This document shows, piece by piece, positions 47,046-58,299 of a stretch of 64,000 bases of DNA. Position 1 is the first letter of the stretch. Each line of letters begins with the position of its first letter. A program made the position numbers and the translations under genes. Source of the DNA: Diospyros lotus. Taxonomy: Eukaryota > Streptophyta > Magnoliopsida > Ericales > Ebenaceae. The DNA lies in assembly GCF_014633365.1 (NCBI RefSeq), contig NC_068338.1, forward strand, positions 9,620,616 through 9,684,615, given 5' to 3'. The notes below the pieces were generated by a model. It saw only the letters and a list, made by a program, of their open reading frames with translations. It had not been told where the DNA came from and made no database searches.

Positions 47046-47335
47046 GGCCCAAAATGATTTGGTGGCCTAAAATGATCTAGTGGCCTTGGTGACCGAGTGG
47101 TCTTAGTGACCGAGTGGCCTTGATGACGAATGGCCTGAAGATGACGAGTGGCCTTGGTGACCGAGTAGCCTTAGTGACGAGTGGCCTTGATGACCGAGTG
47201 GCCTTGATGACGGGTGGCCTTGGTGACCGAGTGGCCTTAGTGACGGGTGGCCTTGGTGACCGAGTGGCCTTAGTAACGAGTGGCCTTGATGACGAGTGGC
47301 CTGAAGATGACGAGTGGCCTTGGTGATGGAGTAGC
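47046..47335. repeat. Tandem array of GAGTGGCCTTGRTGAC units
   Basis: Roughly fifteen imperfect 16-20-bp units (GACCGAGTGGCCTTGGT, GACGAGTGGCCTTGAT) in the downstream part of the LTR in its own orientation. It occupies the same place as the GCCACWAGCTCTT array in the related LTR. Both strands stay open through it, so apparent ORFs here are artefacts. Confidence 0.85.
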
Positions 47336-47608
47336 CTACAAAACGAGAGCACCGTTAGGACACGGATGGGGGTCCCCGCGCAAACCCCCCGATGCTTGAG
47401 TCAGATCTCGAGAGAAAATGAGAAAAATGTACTTCAATTACTCAAAATTGCGTACCTTGAAATGAAGGTAGGGTCTCATATTTATAGTGGAGGAGAGAGA
47501 GAGGCCTCGCAGTATTTTCGGCGAGATTCTCGTGGCCCAATTCGGGAATTTCGGGGCCCATTTGGCTGGCGGGACAGGGACCATTCGGCTGAATCGTCAA
47601 TTCCGAAA

Positions 47609-47874
47609 GGTCACTCGGCTTGGCCGAGTGACCCCCACTCGGTTGGGCCGAGTTGGGGGGAGGGGCCACTTAGCCTAAGCTGAGTGCTTAAACACTTTTG
47701 CAGACTACCCCCACTTGGTTGCGCCGAGTGGGGGAAACCACTCGGCATTGCCGAGTGGACCCCCACTCGATTATGCCGAGTGGGGGGGGGGGGCTTAGCC
47801 ACTCGGGTATGCTAAGTGGTCTTAGCCACTTAGTTGTGCTGAGTGGTGTTGCCCACTCGGTTGAACCGAGTGGG
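47609..47874. repeat. Hairpin array in LTR U3 (CCACTCGG…CCGAGTGG type)
   Basis: About eight short inverted repeats, mostly with 5-nt loops. Perfect stems: GGTCACTCGG/CCGAGTGACC (47609-47618/47624-47633), CCACTCGG/CCGAGTGG (47738-47745/47751-47758), CCCACTCGG/CCGAGTGGG (47852-47860/47866-47874). Others are slightly imperfect. They lie upstream of the TATA box in the LTR's orientation. Confidence 0.85.
47668..47711 (-). repeat. 44-bp copy of the host integrase inside the solo LTR
   Basis: ACTTAGCCTAAGCTGAGTGC… is identical over 44 bp to 48101-48144, which is integrase coding sequence (reading [14 protein letters not shown] on the minus strand). Within the LTR it lies among the CCACT…GAGTG hairpins. 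Confidence 0.9.
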
Positions 47875-47993
47875 CTCCCACCAGGCTCGGCGGAGTGGGT
47901 CTTCCTTGGTTCCCCGACTTTGCTTTATCTCACTGATATTGGGGCCCACACTTGATCATATATCCATTTTGCCTTCCCGAGTACATCAGTAGG

Positions 47994-48472
47994 TGTTCTT
48001 CTCAACTTCCTGAAAAATCTAGAGCACATAATCTCAGCATGTCTTCTAAGGTTTGAATGGTTCTTTCTGATTGACCATCAATTTGGGGATGATAGGCCTT
48101 ACTTAGCCTAAGCTGAGTGCTTAAACACTTTTGCAGACTACCCCAAAACCTTGAGGTGAACCTCGGATCACGATCTGAGACAATGCTTACTGGTATGCGG
48201 TGAAATCTAACAATTTCATTGATGTATTGTTAGGCCAACTTATTTATAGGTTGACTTACCTTCATAGCAAAAAAATGAGCAGATTTGGTTAGTTTGTCTA
48301 CAATCACCCATGTGGCATCATTTCCCTTAGGGCTTCTCGGTAAACCTGTTACGAAATCAATAGTGATGTGCTCCCATTTCCATTTTGGAATCTCTAATGG
48401 TTGTAAACTTCCACCTAGTCTTTGATGCTCGATTTTTACCCTCTGACATATATCACACTGCCCAACGTGTAA
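47994..48472 (-). pseudogene. Integrase catalytic core of the Tekay/Del element
   Basis: Minus-strand reading GQCDICQRVKIEHQ (end of the HHCC finger), then the core with ITIDFVTGLPRS (first Asp), [13 protein letters not shown] (second Asp) and [15 protein letters not shown] (Glu). All three catalytic positions are visible. An in-frame TAG near 48229 and damage near 48000 disable it. It is bounded left by the GTAGG duplication of one solo LTR and right by the CAACG duplication of another. Confidence 0.85.
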
Positions 48473-48477
48473 CACCC

Positions 48478-51400
48478 CAAATTTCTTGAGCGTGTTATAA
48501 CTTAGGATTTTGGGAATATAAACACTTTTCATATCACAATAGCCGTCATACATCACACAATATCCCAAAAATCCAAATTTACACATTCTCATCTTAACAA
48601 ACCCAATAATCGAATAGCTAAGACAGGCATTAAAATTTCAAATGCGGAAGCTAGATCGAACCTGATATGGTTCACAACCATAATACTTTATTTATCATAA
48701 AATTGTTTAAGACGTCTACAAAATGTATTACATCATCTCTCGCAAATGATAATAGAACATCTTAAACATTTCCAAAATTACAAAGGTTCGCACATAAACA
48801 TAGATATGCTAAATATGCTATAAGCAGTAAATTAAGCTTATCCTTCAGCTACCTCCTTTCCCTTAGAGCTGCTTGTCGAACCTAGAACGTTTGAATATTC
48901 AAGGGACATAGTCCAATTAGAAGATGAATCTTCTAGTGAGAAACTCCAAAAAAATAGTTTATATCGATGCATGATCAGGTATAAAATGTATGAGAAGGCA
49001 ACGAGAACTACTCCGAAGTGCCTCGTGAACACGTTAGCCTCCTCCAACGAGAGCTTTCTCAATGGCGTACGCATAGTGCCTCTCGAGAGGTCCCTAACCA
49101 TGTCACTTTGGCCCGACTTTATAGCACTCATGCAAGCACCACATCCGTTGTTCCTTAGGCTCACGGTCTTCCCCACGAGAGATTTCTCGATGGCGCATGC
49201 ATAGCGCCTCTCGGGGGATATTCGAATTTTGCCCTCGGCCAACAACAAATAGGTACAATAGTATGGCCACATGAATTTTATAAATGCAACAGTTAAAAAG
49301 CCAACATCATATATTTTTCAAAAAAATACAGTTCATATATGTAGCATGATTTCACGTAAGAGAATAACAAGAGTTTATATGTAAGAATTTCATGAAACAC
49401 GTCTCATGCAATAGAAGTCTCTCATAAGAGAATAAAAATTAGGATTTGGAGTATAGGAGTCTCACCTTGTTGGTTTATCTTTTCAACGGTATAATTTCAC
49501 AGCAAACGGCCTAGGTTTCTGCAGAAAACATGCATTTTGGTAAACCTAAACTTAAATATTTTTACATAGAGTTGAAGGGTATTAAATTAGGGGTATAACT
49601 GGAAAATTTAGAGAAAAATAAGCCCCTCACGCGCCCTGGAAAGTCGGGACACGCGCCCTCACGCGCAGGCAGCAGATTTCGGACAACAACGCCTCGGTTT
49701 GGTATTTCGGTCATATCTCCCTCGTTTTAACTCCGATTCGACCCCCGTTTGAACCTACGCGACCCTATCTTCCCTCTCTATAGGATTATCAAAAAAAAAA
49801 AAAAAAATGGACTTACCTCACTTTTTTACTAACTGATTTTGGCGAATTCCGGTGAAGACCCGCAACTCCGACGAGGCTCGTTCTCCGTCGCTTCTTCGTC
49901 GCTTTCTTCCCGCCTTCTTGCCGAACTCCCTTCTCTTTCTCTAGAGCAAGATCCTCCTCTTAGAGTGCTTCACTCCTCAAACTTGGTTGGAATGATTTGA
50001 AAAGAACCCATGGTGCCTTTTTATAGATTTCTCCAACCAATCACATTATCCCACTTGTCAAAATCTTAGCCATGGACTCCAAAGACTCAAAGCCATAATT
50101 GAGTGGCTTTTGAAATCCAAAACTAGAATGAATTGAACTTTTGGAATCCAAGCTAAAACCCCAAACTTCTTTCAAATAACACTTTGGCCCTTATTTCAAG
50201 TCCTCAACTTCAATCTTTTACCACATAAGTTCTTAATTTCATCCTTATTTCATTTGGATAATTTTCTAATTACAATTACACAATCAAACATCAAATTTAT
50301 CGAGATACTTAAAATCCAAAAATTAATAACTCAAAATTACTCAATATATACAATTTTTCGGAAGCCCCTTACCATCATTCGGTCTTTTTAGGCTACAACT
50401 TAGCTTAATCGAAAACCATTTCTGATTTGATTTCTTTCAGTGTCATAAATCTCACCTCGAGACGCTTGATAGAGCACATATTTTCATATTATTTAGCCCT
50501 CATATTTAGTCTTTTTGCACATTAGTTGTGTCATTTTATTCATCTTGATTTTATTTCATTTTATTTTATAGGAATTGGGCTTCACACTATTTTACTTTAT
50601 TTTTCCAGGTTTAGGGCTATGGGAGCATGAGATGGGGCATGAGACGTCTTGATGGCAATGAGATATCTTGAAAATTGGAGATAGAGAAGTAAGGGCAATT
50701 TTAGCAGATTTAACCTCCTGCACTTCCTTCAGTATTTTGGCTAAGATAAAATTCCAGAATGAAGATGATGTCTTCAGAGATACTGTAGAGGACTTCTTGG
50801 GATTTCTGGAATGGTATGGTTTGTCCAAATCCGAGTTTGTTTGGGCCTTCAAACAGCACTTCAAAGTCGGGGCTAGGAAGTTGGGTCAAATTAGGAAAGC
50901 TACACAGATGCTGATTCTTTAAAAGGCCATATCTTGGGCGTCCGATATCCAAATCAAGTGATTAAAAATCCAAAATTCATCTAATCTTCTTGATCTACAA
51001 TTCTTATGAAGAGGCCGAAGCCCATAACGCACGTTAACCTATCCAAAATCGGCTGTGAAGTTGCAGTAACCTAGGGTTTCCTCTTTAAGCTCTACTTAAG
51101 CACCTTAAGAGGCCATTAAAAAAGGGAGTATTCTTTTGAAGGGTGAAAACAGTAGCCAACTTTCCTTCTCTCCATTGTTCTTGTCAAGATGGAAGGCTAA
51201 GGATTCTGTAATCAGTTGCAATACCATCCTTGTTCCCGGTTTGAGTCTTTGGTTTTAATGAAAATCTATTTTTTAATTTTAACTTTATTGTTCTCTTGTT
51301 TCTGTTCTCTCTTAAATCTGTGTATGTGTTGATACCAGTTGGATGAATGCATGCATTGTCTTTGTTTGAGAATCCAAGGTTTTTGTGCTCAGTTGAGGCT

Positions 51401-51981
51401 TTAACTAGAAGCAAGAACAACCTGTTTGGATGGTATTTCAATCAGTCTCGAATCTGTGCAATAAGGGGAATCAAAACTGATAGATTGAACTAAGAGGTTT
51501 CTGAAATCTGTTTATTAGTTTTCTTTCCAATCTTTGGCGGTTGTTAAAGGATTTTTCTGATTTTCGATTTGAGGATTAAAACTAAACAAATTGTTTATTG
51601 AGAAGGCGATGAAAACTGGGATAGAAGGTTGGTTTGCAACTGATTGCATCTCGATTTATTGTGTTCTTGCTTATTTTGTTTTCTGTTTTTCATCAAAAAC
51701 TTTCCCCCCCGTTTAGCCTTGTTTTGACAGATCTGTTTGAGGTTCGTTGGGAGACGACTTTGGGTTGCACCCCTATTGCAAATCCGAATCACCATTCATC
51801 TAATCTATCGGTGTTCGACAGCGCCGATCAACGCTCATCAAAAATATACCTTTAACCTTAGGTATCTAAGCTCTAGGGTACTCCCTACGACTGATTCGGT
51901 CACTTGTTGCCAATTCAAACATATTTTCGATATTTTAAACTCAAAATACGTGGCATCTTCACAAAAATATAGGGTATTATA
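48478..51981 (-). mobile_element. Solo LTR, Tekay-type, minus orientation, with nested LTR
   Basis: Starts TGTAACACCCCAAATTTCTT and ends AGGGTATTATA. The flanks are a perfect CAACG (48473-48477 and 51982-51986). The last bases are TA instead of CA. Without the nested LTR it is about 2.1 kb. A TATA box (CTATAAAAAG on minus) lies near 50018-50028. Removal joins the integrase zinc finger in frame. Confidence 0.88.
50467..51830 (+). mobile_element. Solo LTR of another family, 1,364 bp
   Basis: TGATAGAGCACATATTTTCA…GACAGCGCCGATCA with a perfect duplication ACGCT (50462-50466 and 51831-51835). It sits inside the solo LTR at 48478-51981, making a third level of nesting. A frame at 50668-50922 lies in it but resembles no known protein. 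The family was not identified. Confidence 0.88.
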
Positions 51982-51986
51982 CAACG

Positions 51987-52843
51987 TATCTTGCAATGCT
52001 CTTCTTCATTCTTGGCCACCAATACACAATCTTTAAGTCTCTGTACATCTTGGTACTTCCTAGATGGATTGAATATGTAGATTGATGGGCTTCTTTTAAA
52101 ATTGCTTCTCTTAGTTCCTTCACTCGTGGCACATATATCCTTCCTTGAAATCGGAGTATGCCGTCTCTTAATTCAAATTTTAAGGTCTTTACTTGACCTT
52201 GTTCATCAACCCATAATTTTATTCTGTGATCTTTAGGGAGAGCTTGTCGTATCTGCTCTATCATTTCTGATTGGACGGTGAGACTGGCTACGTAGACTGA
52301 ATTTCCTTTCGGAACAACTCCCACTATCATCAGACTGAAAGATTAAACTAATTCCCATTTGGACATCATTATTCCAGCCATTCATACCAATTCCTTTCTA
52401 CTTAGGGCGTCGGCCACTATGTTGGCTTTACCGGGATGATACTGAATGACACAGTTATAATCTTTTAGGAATTCCATCCATCGACGTTATCTCATGTTAA
52501 GATCTTTCTGAGAGAATACATACTGTAAACTCTTGTGATCAGTGAAGATCTCAAACTTCTCGCCGTATAAGTAATGCCTCCAAATTTTCAAGGCAAACAC
52601 TATCGCAGCTAATTCCAAATCGTGGGTCGGGTAATTTTGTTCATGTCTTTTCAGTTGCCGAGACCCATAGGCGATTACCTTTTTGTATTGCATTAGCATG
52701 CATCCCAATCCATTCTTCGCGGCATCAGTGTACACCTTATAACCTTCAGACTCATTCGGCATGGCTAGAACCGGAGCGGTTGTGAGTCTTTCTTTGAGTG
52801 TCTGAAAACTCCTTTCACATTGCTCGTTCCATTCAAACTTCAC
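51987..52843 (-). pseudogene. RNase H and integrase zinc finger of the Tekay/Del element
   Basis: RNase H (52843-52487): [64 protein letters not shown]. The usual TDAS appears as TDAA. After stops near 52485 and 52345, 52330-51987 carries the linker and the HHCC finger start ([20 protein letters not shown]…[10 protein letters not shown]). The finger's two cysteines lie beyond the solo LTR, at 48472. Confidence 0.85.
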
Positions 52844-52848
52844 GCACT

Positions 52849-53862
52849 TTTAAGTTAGCTTTGTAAGAGGTGAGGCTATCTTTGAGAACCCTTCTATGAA
52901 CTTTCTGTAATACCCGACCAACCCTAAGAAACTCTTGATTTTGGTAATGGTGCTGGGCTGGCTCCATTCTCTTACTGCCGATACTTTCGATGGGTCAATG
53001 GATATTCCTTCGGCCGATATAACATGTTCCAAGAAAGCCACTTGTTTTAGCCAAAATTCACACTTGGTAAACTTGGCGTATAACTTGTTTTCCCTCAACA
53101 TCTGTAGTACAATCCTTAAGTGGTTCTCGTGTTCTTCCTCAGAAGGTGAGTAAACCAAAATATCGTCTATGAATACTATTATGAATTTGTCTAGATGTGG
53201 CTTAAAAACTCGGTTCATCATATCCATGAATGTCGCTGGGGTGTTGGTTAATCCAAATGGCATGACTAGGAATTCGTAATGACCATATCGAGATTGAAAT
53301 GTTGATTTGGGTATATCGACAGCTTTGATCATCAATTCATAGTACCCCGATCTCAAGTCTATCTTTGAAAAGACCTTCGCACCTTGCAACTGGTCAAATA
53401 ACTCATCAATCCTTGGAAGCGGGTATTTTTTCTTGATGGTCGCCTTATTTAACTACCGATAATCCACGCACATCCTCAAACTTCCACCTTTCTTTTTGAC
53501 AAAAAGGATTGGCGCCCCCCAAGGTGACATACTGGGTTTAATAAATCCTTTATCCAACAATTCTTGAAGCTGGATCTTTAATTCCCTCAATTATGCGGGA
53601 GCTATCCTATAGGGTGGTATGGAGATAGGGTTAGCCCCTGGCACAATCTCTATTGAAAACTCAACATCTCGTTAAGGGTGAAATCCTGGTAAATCCTCAG
53701 GAAACACATCTCCAAATTCTTTGACAATTAACACATCACTTACTCCTACAAGGACTTCTATATTTTCTTGAATATATGCCAGATACCTGAAAGATCCTTT
53801 TCGCAACATTTATCTGCCTTTAGGGCTGAGACCCATTTCCTTTCGTTTATTCCACCCTGTCC
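52849..53862 (-). pseudogene. Reverse transcriptase of the Tekay/Del element
   Basis: 53389-52850 (179 aa) has [32 protein letters not shown], catalytic FIDD at residues 73-76 (near 53165), then [11 protein letters not shown] and the [12 protein letters not shown] connection region. Upstream (53390-53862) the linker and fingers are still readable with several stops (…LAPGTISIE…, KKGGSLR…). A stop at about 52848 separates it from RNase H. Confidence 0.87.
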
Positions 53863-54186
53863 TCAAAGTTTAATAATCGAGTTTCCATTCTTGAGACTAA
53901 CTACCTTGGCCTTACAATCCAAGGTGGCATCATACTTGGTTAGGAAGTCCATTCCTAGAATTATATCGAAATCCCGAAATTCAAGAAGGATTAAATCCAC
54001 CAAGAACTCAGCTTCCCCTATCTGATTTTTTTTATTTTTATATCCTGGCGAGGTTTCTAGAGACTTCCCCATAGGGGTTGCTACTATCATACAGCATTTC
54101 AAATTCTTTGGTTTTTCCCCTAGTATTTCGGATAATGCATGTGAAATTAAGGAATGACTTGCTCCTGAATCTATCAAAACATGCAT
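53863..54186 (-). pseudogene. Aspartic protease of the Tekay/Del element
   Basis: LIDSGASHSLIS with an intact D-S-G active site near the start, then ILGMDFLTKYDATLDC, the usual second landmark of gypsy proteases. The frame ends NGNSIIKL. It is continuous with gag upstream except for a stop at about 54214. Confidence 0.87.
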
Positions 54187-54213
54187 AGGGAAACCAGAGG
54201 TAAAAATGGTACC

Positions 54214-55323
54214 TTAGATGATAGCCGGGTCCTTAGCCGTGTCTTGACGTGTCAAATTGAACACTCTCCCTTGCTGAGCTCTGGAATTTGATGCTGGCAC
54301 CTGAATCTGTCCTGATGGTCTTGGTTTTGGGCAGTCCCTTAACAAATGCCCCGGTTGGTGACAATTGAAGCAAATTGTTGCTCTCTTTGGGCATTCTCGG
54401 CTGAGGTGTCCTTCGTCCCCACAGGTGTAACAACCATTCATTCCTTTCCTGTAAGGCCTTTTAGTATGTAGTTTGGTGCATTTCACACAAGGCTTTCCAG
54501 GATTAAACTGAGGCTTTTTGGGCTCTAACATTTTCCTTGTACTTGACTTGTTCTTGGAGGTTTGCTGATTGGCTCATTGAATAGATTCAATTCGATCCCA
54601 ATTTGCCTCGGCAGCCATTGCTTGCCGTACTATTTCAGCATAGGACTCCGTACTTATATTACCAAGGGTCTTCTAAATCCTTAGCTTTAGCCCTCCCAGA
54701 AACTTTTGCGTCTTGATTCTCTCATCCGTCTCATATATTAGCATATATTTGATCAGTTGGGTGAATGCGTCTTCATATTGAGCCATGTTCATGTCCCCTG
54801 CCTGTTTTAGATCCATGAACTCCCTTTCCTTTGCCATCCTTAGGCAAAGCAAAAAGTATTTGTCATTGAATAGCTCCTTAAATCATTTCCAACTGACGTA
54901 AGGTGTCCTTGCTGATGTTGGGGCGGCCATAGCCCTCTTCACTCCCTTCCACCATCGTTTGGCTTCGCCTTGCAGCATAAAAGTCCCACAATTCACCTTC
55001 TCGTCCTCTCCACAGTGGAGATGGTCGAGCAACTTCTTAGTCTGTTCGATCTAGAACTCTCCCTCACTAGGATTGGCTCCCAGCTTTCCTTGGAAAACGG
55101 GTGGGTTTCGTCGGCGGTATAGGTCCAACATGCATGATGGACGCCCACTTTGGGTTTGCATCCCTTGCATGAGCCCTGCCATGCTTCCCGCAATTCTCTC
55201 GATTTGATCCCAACAGTTTCCATTTGATCTCTCCTCCTCCTGACTTAAGGTTCGTCTTTCAGATGTCATAGGTTGTGTTGCTTGCCGTGTATTTACCATC
55301 TGAAAAGAAAGATAATATCTCAT
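54214..55323 (-). pseudogene. Gag of the Tekay/Del element
   Basis: The N-terminal frame 55323-55051 contains MVNTRQATQPMTS (likely true start near 55296) and DLYRRRNPPVFQGK. The middle is readable only in pieces with frequent stops. The C-terminal frame 54531-54214 has two CCHC knuckles, CYTCGDEGHLSRECP and CFNCHQPGHLLRDCP. It would form the particle and bind RNA. Confidence 0.82.
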
Positions 55324-55449
55324 TCCATGGAAATTTCCTTAAAACAATTTTAGTTCTTTAGGTTCCAGCATTCGACATTACTTAAGGTAATAAGACAACA
55401 AGATACACAATTAACACATTATTAAATAAACATCATTTCGAGGCTTTTT

Positions 55450-55966
55450 CTATGAACGAGATGATTTCCAAATCCAAGCGTCATCGTCCATTGCCTCGTC
55501 CCCGAACTCGACTTCTGGTCCATCAGGATCGTCGAGTTCAGTCGCCCCTTCCTCATCATCATTGGAGCTGAAGTCATCGATACCCATCTCGTTGGCTAGG
55601 GCTGCCTTGTCAAGCGTCCCATTCCCCATTTGAGTCTTCATCTTCTATTATAGCCTCCTTGTAGATGAGGGCGGCGTCTTCACGGAGTTGTTGACATAAG
55701 AGATATAAGGACACATGATTGCCTTCGTGATGGATCCCTTCAGCTAAGGTTCTTCTCATGAATTCATTCTCAAAATAGTCCTCAGTCAGTGTTTGGATCA
55801 AGTGTACTTCCTCCACTTCACTTTCAGTGTCCTGTTGTTTAGCTACCCTGAAAATATTCATTTCTATAGTCATGTTCCCAAAAGATAGATTAAACACACC
55901 GTTCCTACAGTTGATGATGGCATTTGAAGTTGTTAAGAACGATCTACCAAGGATGGCAAGAATGGG
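55450..55966 (-). pseudogene. Protease fragment of another gypsy element, downstream half
   Basis: Minus-strand ILAILGRSFLTTSNAIINCRNG then LSFGNMTIEMNIF, the C-terminal half of a gypsy aspartic protease (usually PVILGRPFLATANALINCRNG). It continues into an acidic linker (EEVHLIQTLTEDYFENEF; DDEEGATELDDPDG). The other half is at 57908-58016, on the far side of a solo LTR. It is of a lineage different from the adjoining chromovirus. How the two elements became joined near 55440 is unclear. Confidence 0.65.
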
Positions 55967-57907
55967 TGTAATATCCCAAATCGTTATGAGATTGGTTTAT
56001 TTTGGAAGATACATGATGCATGTAGAAGTGGAAATTTTTGAACTCGTAACTACGGAATTAAGCTAATCACCAAACGAACCGACCCTTTGATAAAGTAGGG
56101 ATGGGACACTTGGCACCTTGGGGATGTGCCATGCGGTGGAGCAATGATAAGTCATTGATTATGAGACACTTGGCACCTTAGGGATGTGCCACATGAATAA
56201 GAAATGATGAGCCATAATTATCATCAAATTTACAAGATTAAAGCGGGCTTATCAAGCAACGATAATTAGCATAAGCATGATGAAGCAAAATCTCCAAATC
56301 TAAGTAATGATGATCTAGATGACACTCAGCCCCATGAGATGGCACTAATGATGGGGACCTAAATCCCAAGGGACACATGGCGCCATGAGATAAAACCAAT
56401 GATGGTGGCTCAAATCCCAATAAAACGTGGTATGAAACTATTTGTCGAGAAGTTAGATAAGTCATGATTAGGCCCAAATCTCTAGGGCCACTTGTCACAA
56501 GGGGAAAAAGTCATGATTGAGGCTCAAATCTCAAGGCTAAGTGGCCAAATATTATGGTGACACATGGAAAAGGATAGAAGAGTAATGATGAGCTATAATT
56601 AAGGGTGACCCGTGGCGAAATGGGATTAGTTGAGCACTTCTGTAAATAGGATATTAGGGGGAAGTTAGCCATATCCAAAGGGGGGAAGGAGGTTATTTTG
56701 AGAGGCTTCAAAGTGGGAATTTGTTCCTAAAAGAGAGAGGGAGGTTTTGCAAAAGACGGGAGTGAATTTGGTGGAGAAACGAAGAAAATACGAAGGTTTG
56801 ATGAAAACTTGCACCTCATCGGAGTTTAGGCCAAATCAGTCATAAAATAGCAGGGCAAGTCCCATTTTTTATTATAATCCTATAGAGCATGGAAAAACGA
56901 AGCTATAGGAAAAAATGGGGTTCGAATCGGGGTTAAAATGATCGAGTTATGGCCGAAAGAGTGTGAAAAAAGGAAGTTGGCTTAGGTAGAAGGGGCAGCA
57001 CGTGAGCTTCATGAGCCAGAAGAGGCAGCACATGGGGCCCCTTCCAGGGGCACATGAGGGTGTGTTTAGCTTTCTCTTTTCTTGAAATTTTGTAATAGTT
57101 ACCCTTGATTTAATCCCCACACTTTCATGTAAAAATATTTGGTATTTAGCTTACGAAAACTCATGTTTTGGCAGTAAACAGCCTTGAATTTCTTGGAAAC
57201 GGTATTTTCTGATAAGCTTGAAGGTGAGTGGTTTCCTAAAATGTATTTTTCGCATGTTGAGCATTCTTTTGAGCATGTTGGTGGTGATTTCATGTGCATA
57301 TGATGTTCCTTTATTTGGTACACATGTTTCTTTCCTGTATTTTAATGGATCACTACGTGTGGCTTGTGACTGGTTGTGATTATCATGGGTGAAGGGAGTC
57401 TTCACTTGGCCGTGTTATTAGGCCATGTTACATGATATTGTTGGGAAGGGGTGATTGTAACACCCTAGCGTCACATCCACCTGGAGCATGCATATCTGCA
57501 TTTGGCATTTGCACGCATGAAGTTAGTTTTGAACCCTCACATAGATTTAGCAATCTAACCGGGTGTTCATATCTCTAGAATATTCAAATGTTCTAGATTT
57601 GTCAGGCTTAAGCTCGAAAACAAAAGGAAAGGAGGTTGTGCAAGTTTAGTGGTCTTATTTTTCTGTTTCTCATAAAGTTTGTAATGATATCGCAAGGGAT
57701 GTATTTTAACCTTTATGTTATTTTGTTGTGTGAGGATGGAATTTTTAAGCTACATTAAGCAATTGTGTGTGCAAATGACTCTTTGGCGGAAGTCCCAATA
57801 CGTTTCAGGTTTCGATCCTTATTGCATTTTATGGGATTTCCATAACATCCGTGTGAATAATATATGCATTTTGTACCATATGTCCTAGTTTGGATTGGGC
57901 CATTACA
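55967..57907 (+). mobile_element. Solo LTR, Tekay-type, plus orientation, 1,941 bp
   Basis: TGTAATATCCCAAATCGTTA…GGATTGGGCCATTACA, flanked by ATGGG (55962-55966) and ACGGG (57908-57912), one mismatch. AAGGTGAGTGG near 57221 and GAATATTCAAATGTTCTAG near 57578 are family landmarks. It splits a protease reading frame. A shadow LTR end-like TGTAACACCC at 57457 is internal. Confidence 0.8.
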
Positions 57908-58016
57908 ACGGGAGGTTGAGGGCTTTGATGAGGCTGACTGTCTAACACTATGAAATCCACTAGAAAGTAAAACTTGTGCACTTGAACTAAGACATCCTAT
58001 ACTATCTGTTGTACCA
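57908..58016 (-). pseudogene. Protease fragment, upstream half
   Basis: Minus-strand DVLVQVHKFYFLVDFIVLD, which fits the middle of a gypsy protease just before the ILGRPFL region. It reads on into 55966 once the solo LTR is left out. The active-site end is missing. Confidence 0.6.
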
Positions 58017-58035
58017 TGGAATTTTTTAGCATCCA

Positions 58036-58087
58036 CCTAGGGGTATTTCAGTCATTAGGCGCCTAGGGGTATTTTAGTCATTAGGCC
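58036..58087. repeat. Two-copy 26-bp tandem repeat
   Basis: CCTAGGGGTATTTCAGTCAT at 58036 recurs at 58062 with one change (TTTTAG for TTTCAG). Confidence 0.8.
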
Positions 58088-58299
58088 AAGGCGAGCGAAT
58101 CCTGAAAGTGGTCTCGAGCTGGGACACGTTTTGCTAAGAGAAACTGTGGTTGAATAGCCAAAGAAGCATGAGCAAGGGCCAAAGTGTAAGTAGGCAAAGC
58201 TTAGGAGGGTGATACTGTAATAAACCAAAAAGCGAAGGGTATAAATGGAGAAGAAGACAAAGGAGTAGGGGGTCCCCCCAGCAGCTTCTAAAATGGCTC

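Larger units (their letters stand above)
46898..47988 (-). mobile_element. Solo LTR of the hairpin-array family, 1,091 bp
   Basis: Flanked by a perfect duplication GTAGG (46893-46897 and 47989-47993). On the minus strand it runs from TGATGTACTCGG to TTGTATTTTGGAAACAACA. The last 19 bases match the LTR ending at 28493. TATA (minus) is at 47479-47486. GACTCAAGCATCGGGGGG (47385-47402) corresponds to the same block in the LTR at 28493. It sits inside the integrase gene of the chromovirus. Confidence 0.9.
43842..55440 (-). mobile_element. Tekay/Del chromovirus (Ty3/gypsy), minus strand, 5' LTR missing
   Basis: Minus-strand order is gag, protease, RT, RNase H, integrase with a chromodomain-like C terminus, polypurine tract and 3' LTR. 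It is opened by solo LTRs at 46898-47988 and 48478-51981. The right edge is near 55330-55440, where its leader meets a fragment of another gypsy protease. No 5' LTR or PBS is seen. Because its LTR is of the TGTAATAYCC…GTGTTACA type, it identifies the many solo LTRs in the window as Tekay-type. Confidence 0.82.

Noticed and set aside
47077..47352. Repetitive 91-aa and 70-aa proteins on opposite strands
   Set aside because: Both frames are translations of the GAGTGGCCTTG tandem array inside an LTR.
50668..50922. 84-aa plus-strand frame in the nested LTR
   Set aside because: No domain resemblance; it sits within a bounded solo LTR and has an overlapping frame of equal size on the other strand.
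57457..57907. TGTAACACCC at 57457 as the start of a separate LTR
   Set aside because: Neither a matching end nor a duplication was found, while 55967-57907 as a whole has family ends and a near-perfect 5-bp duplication.
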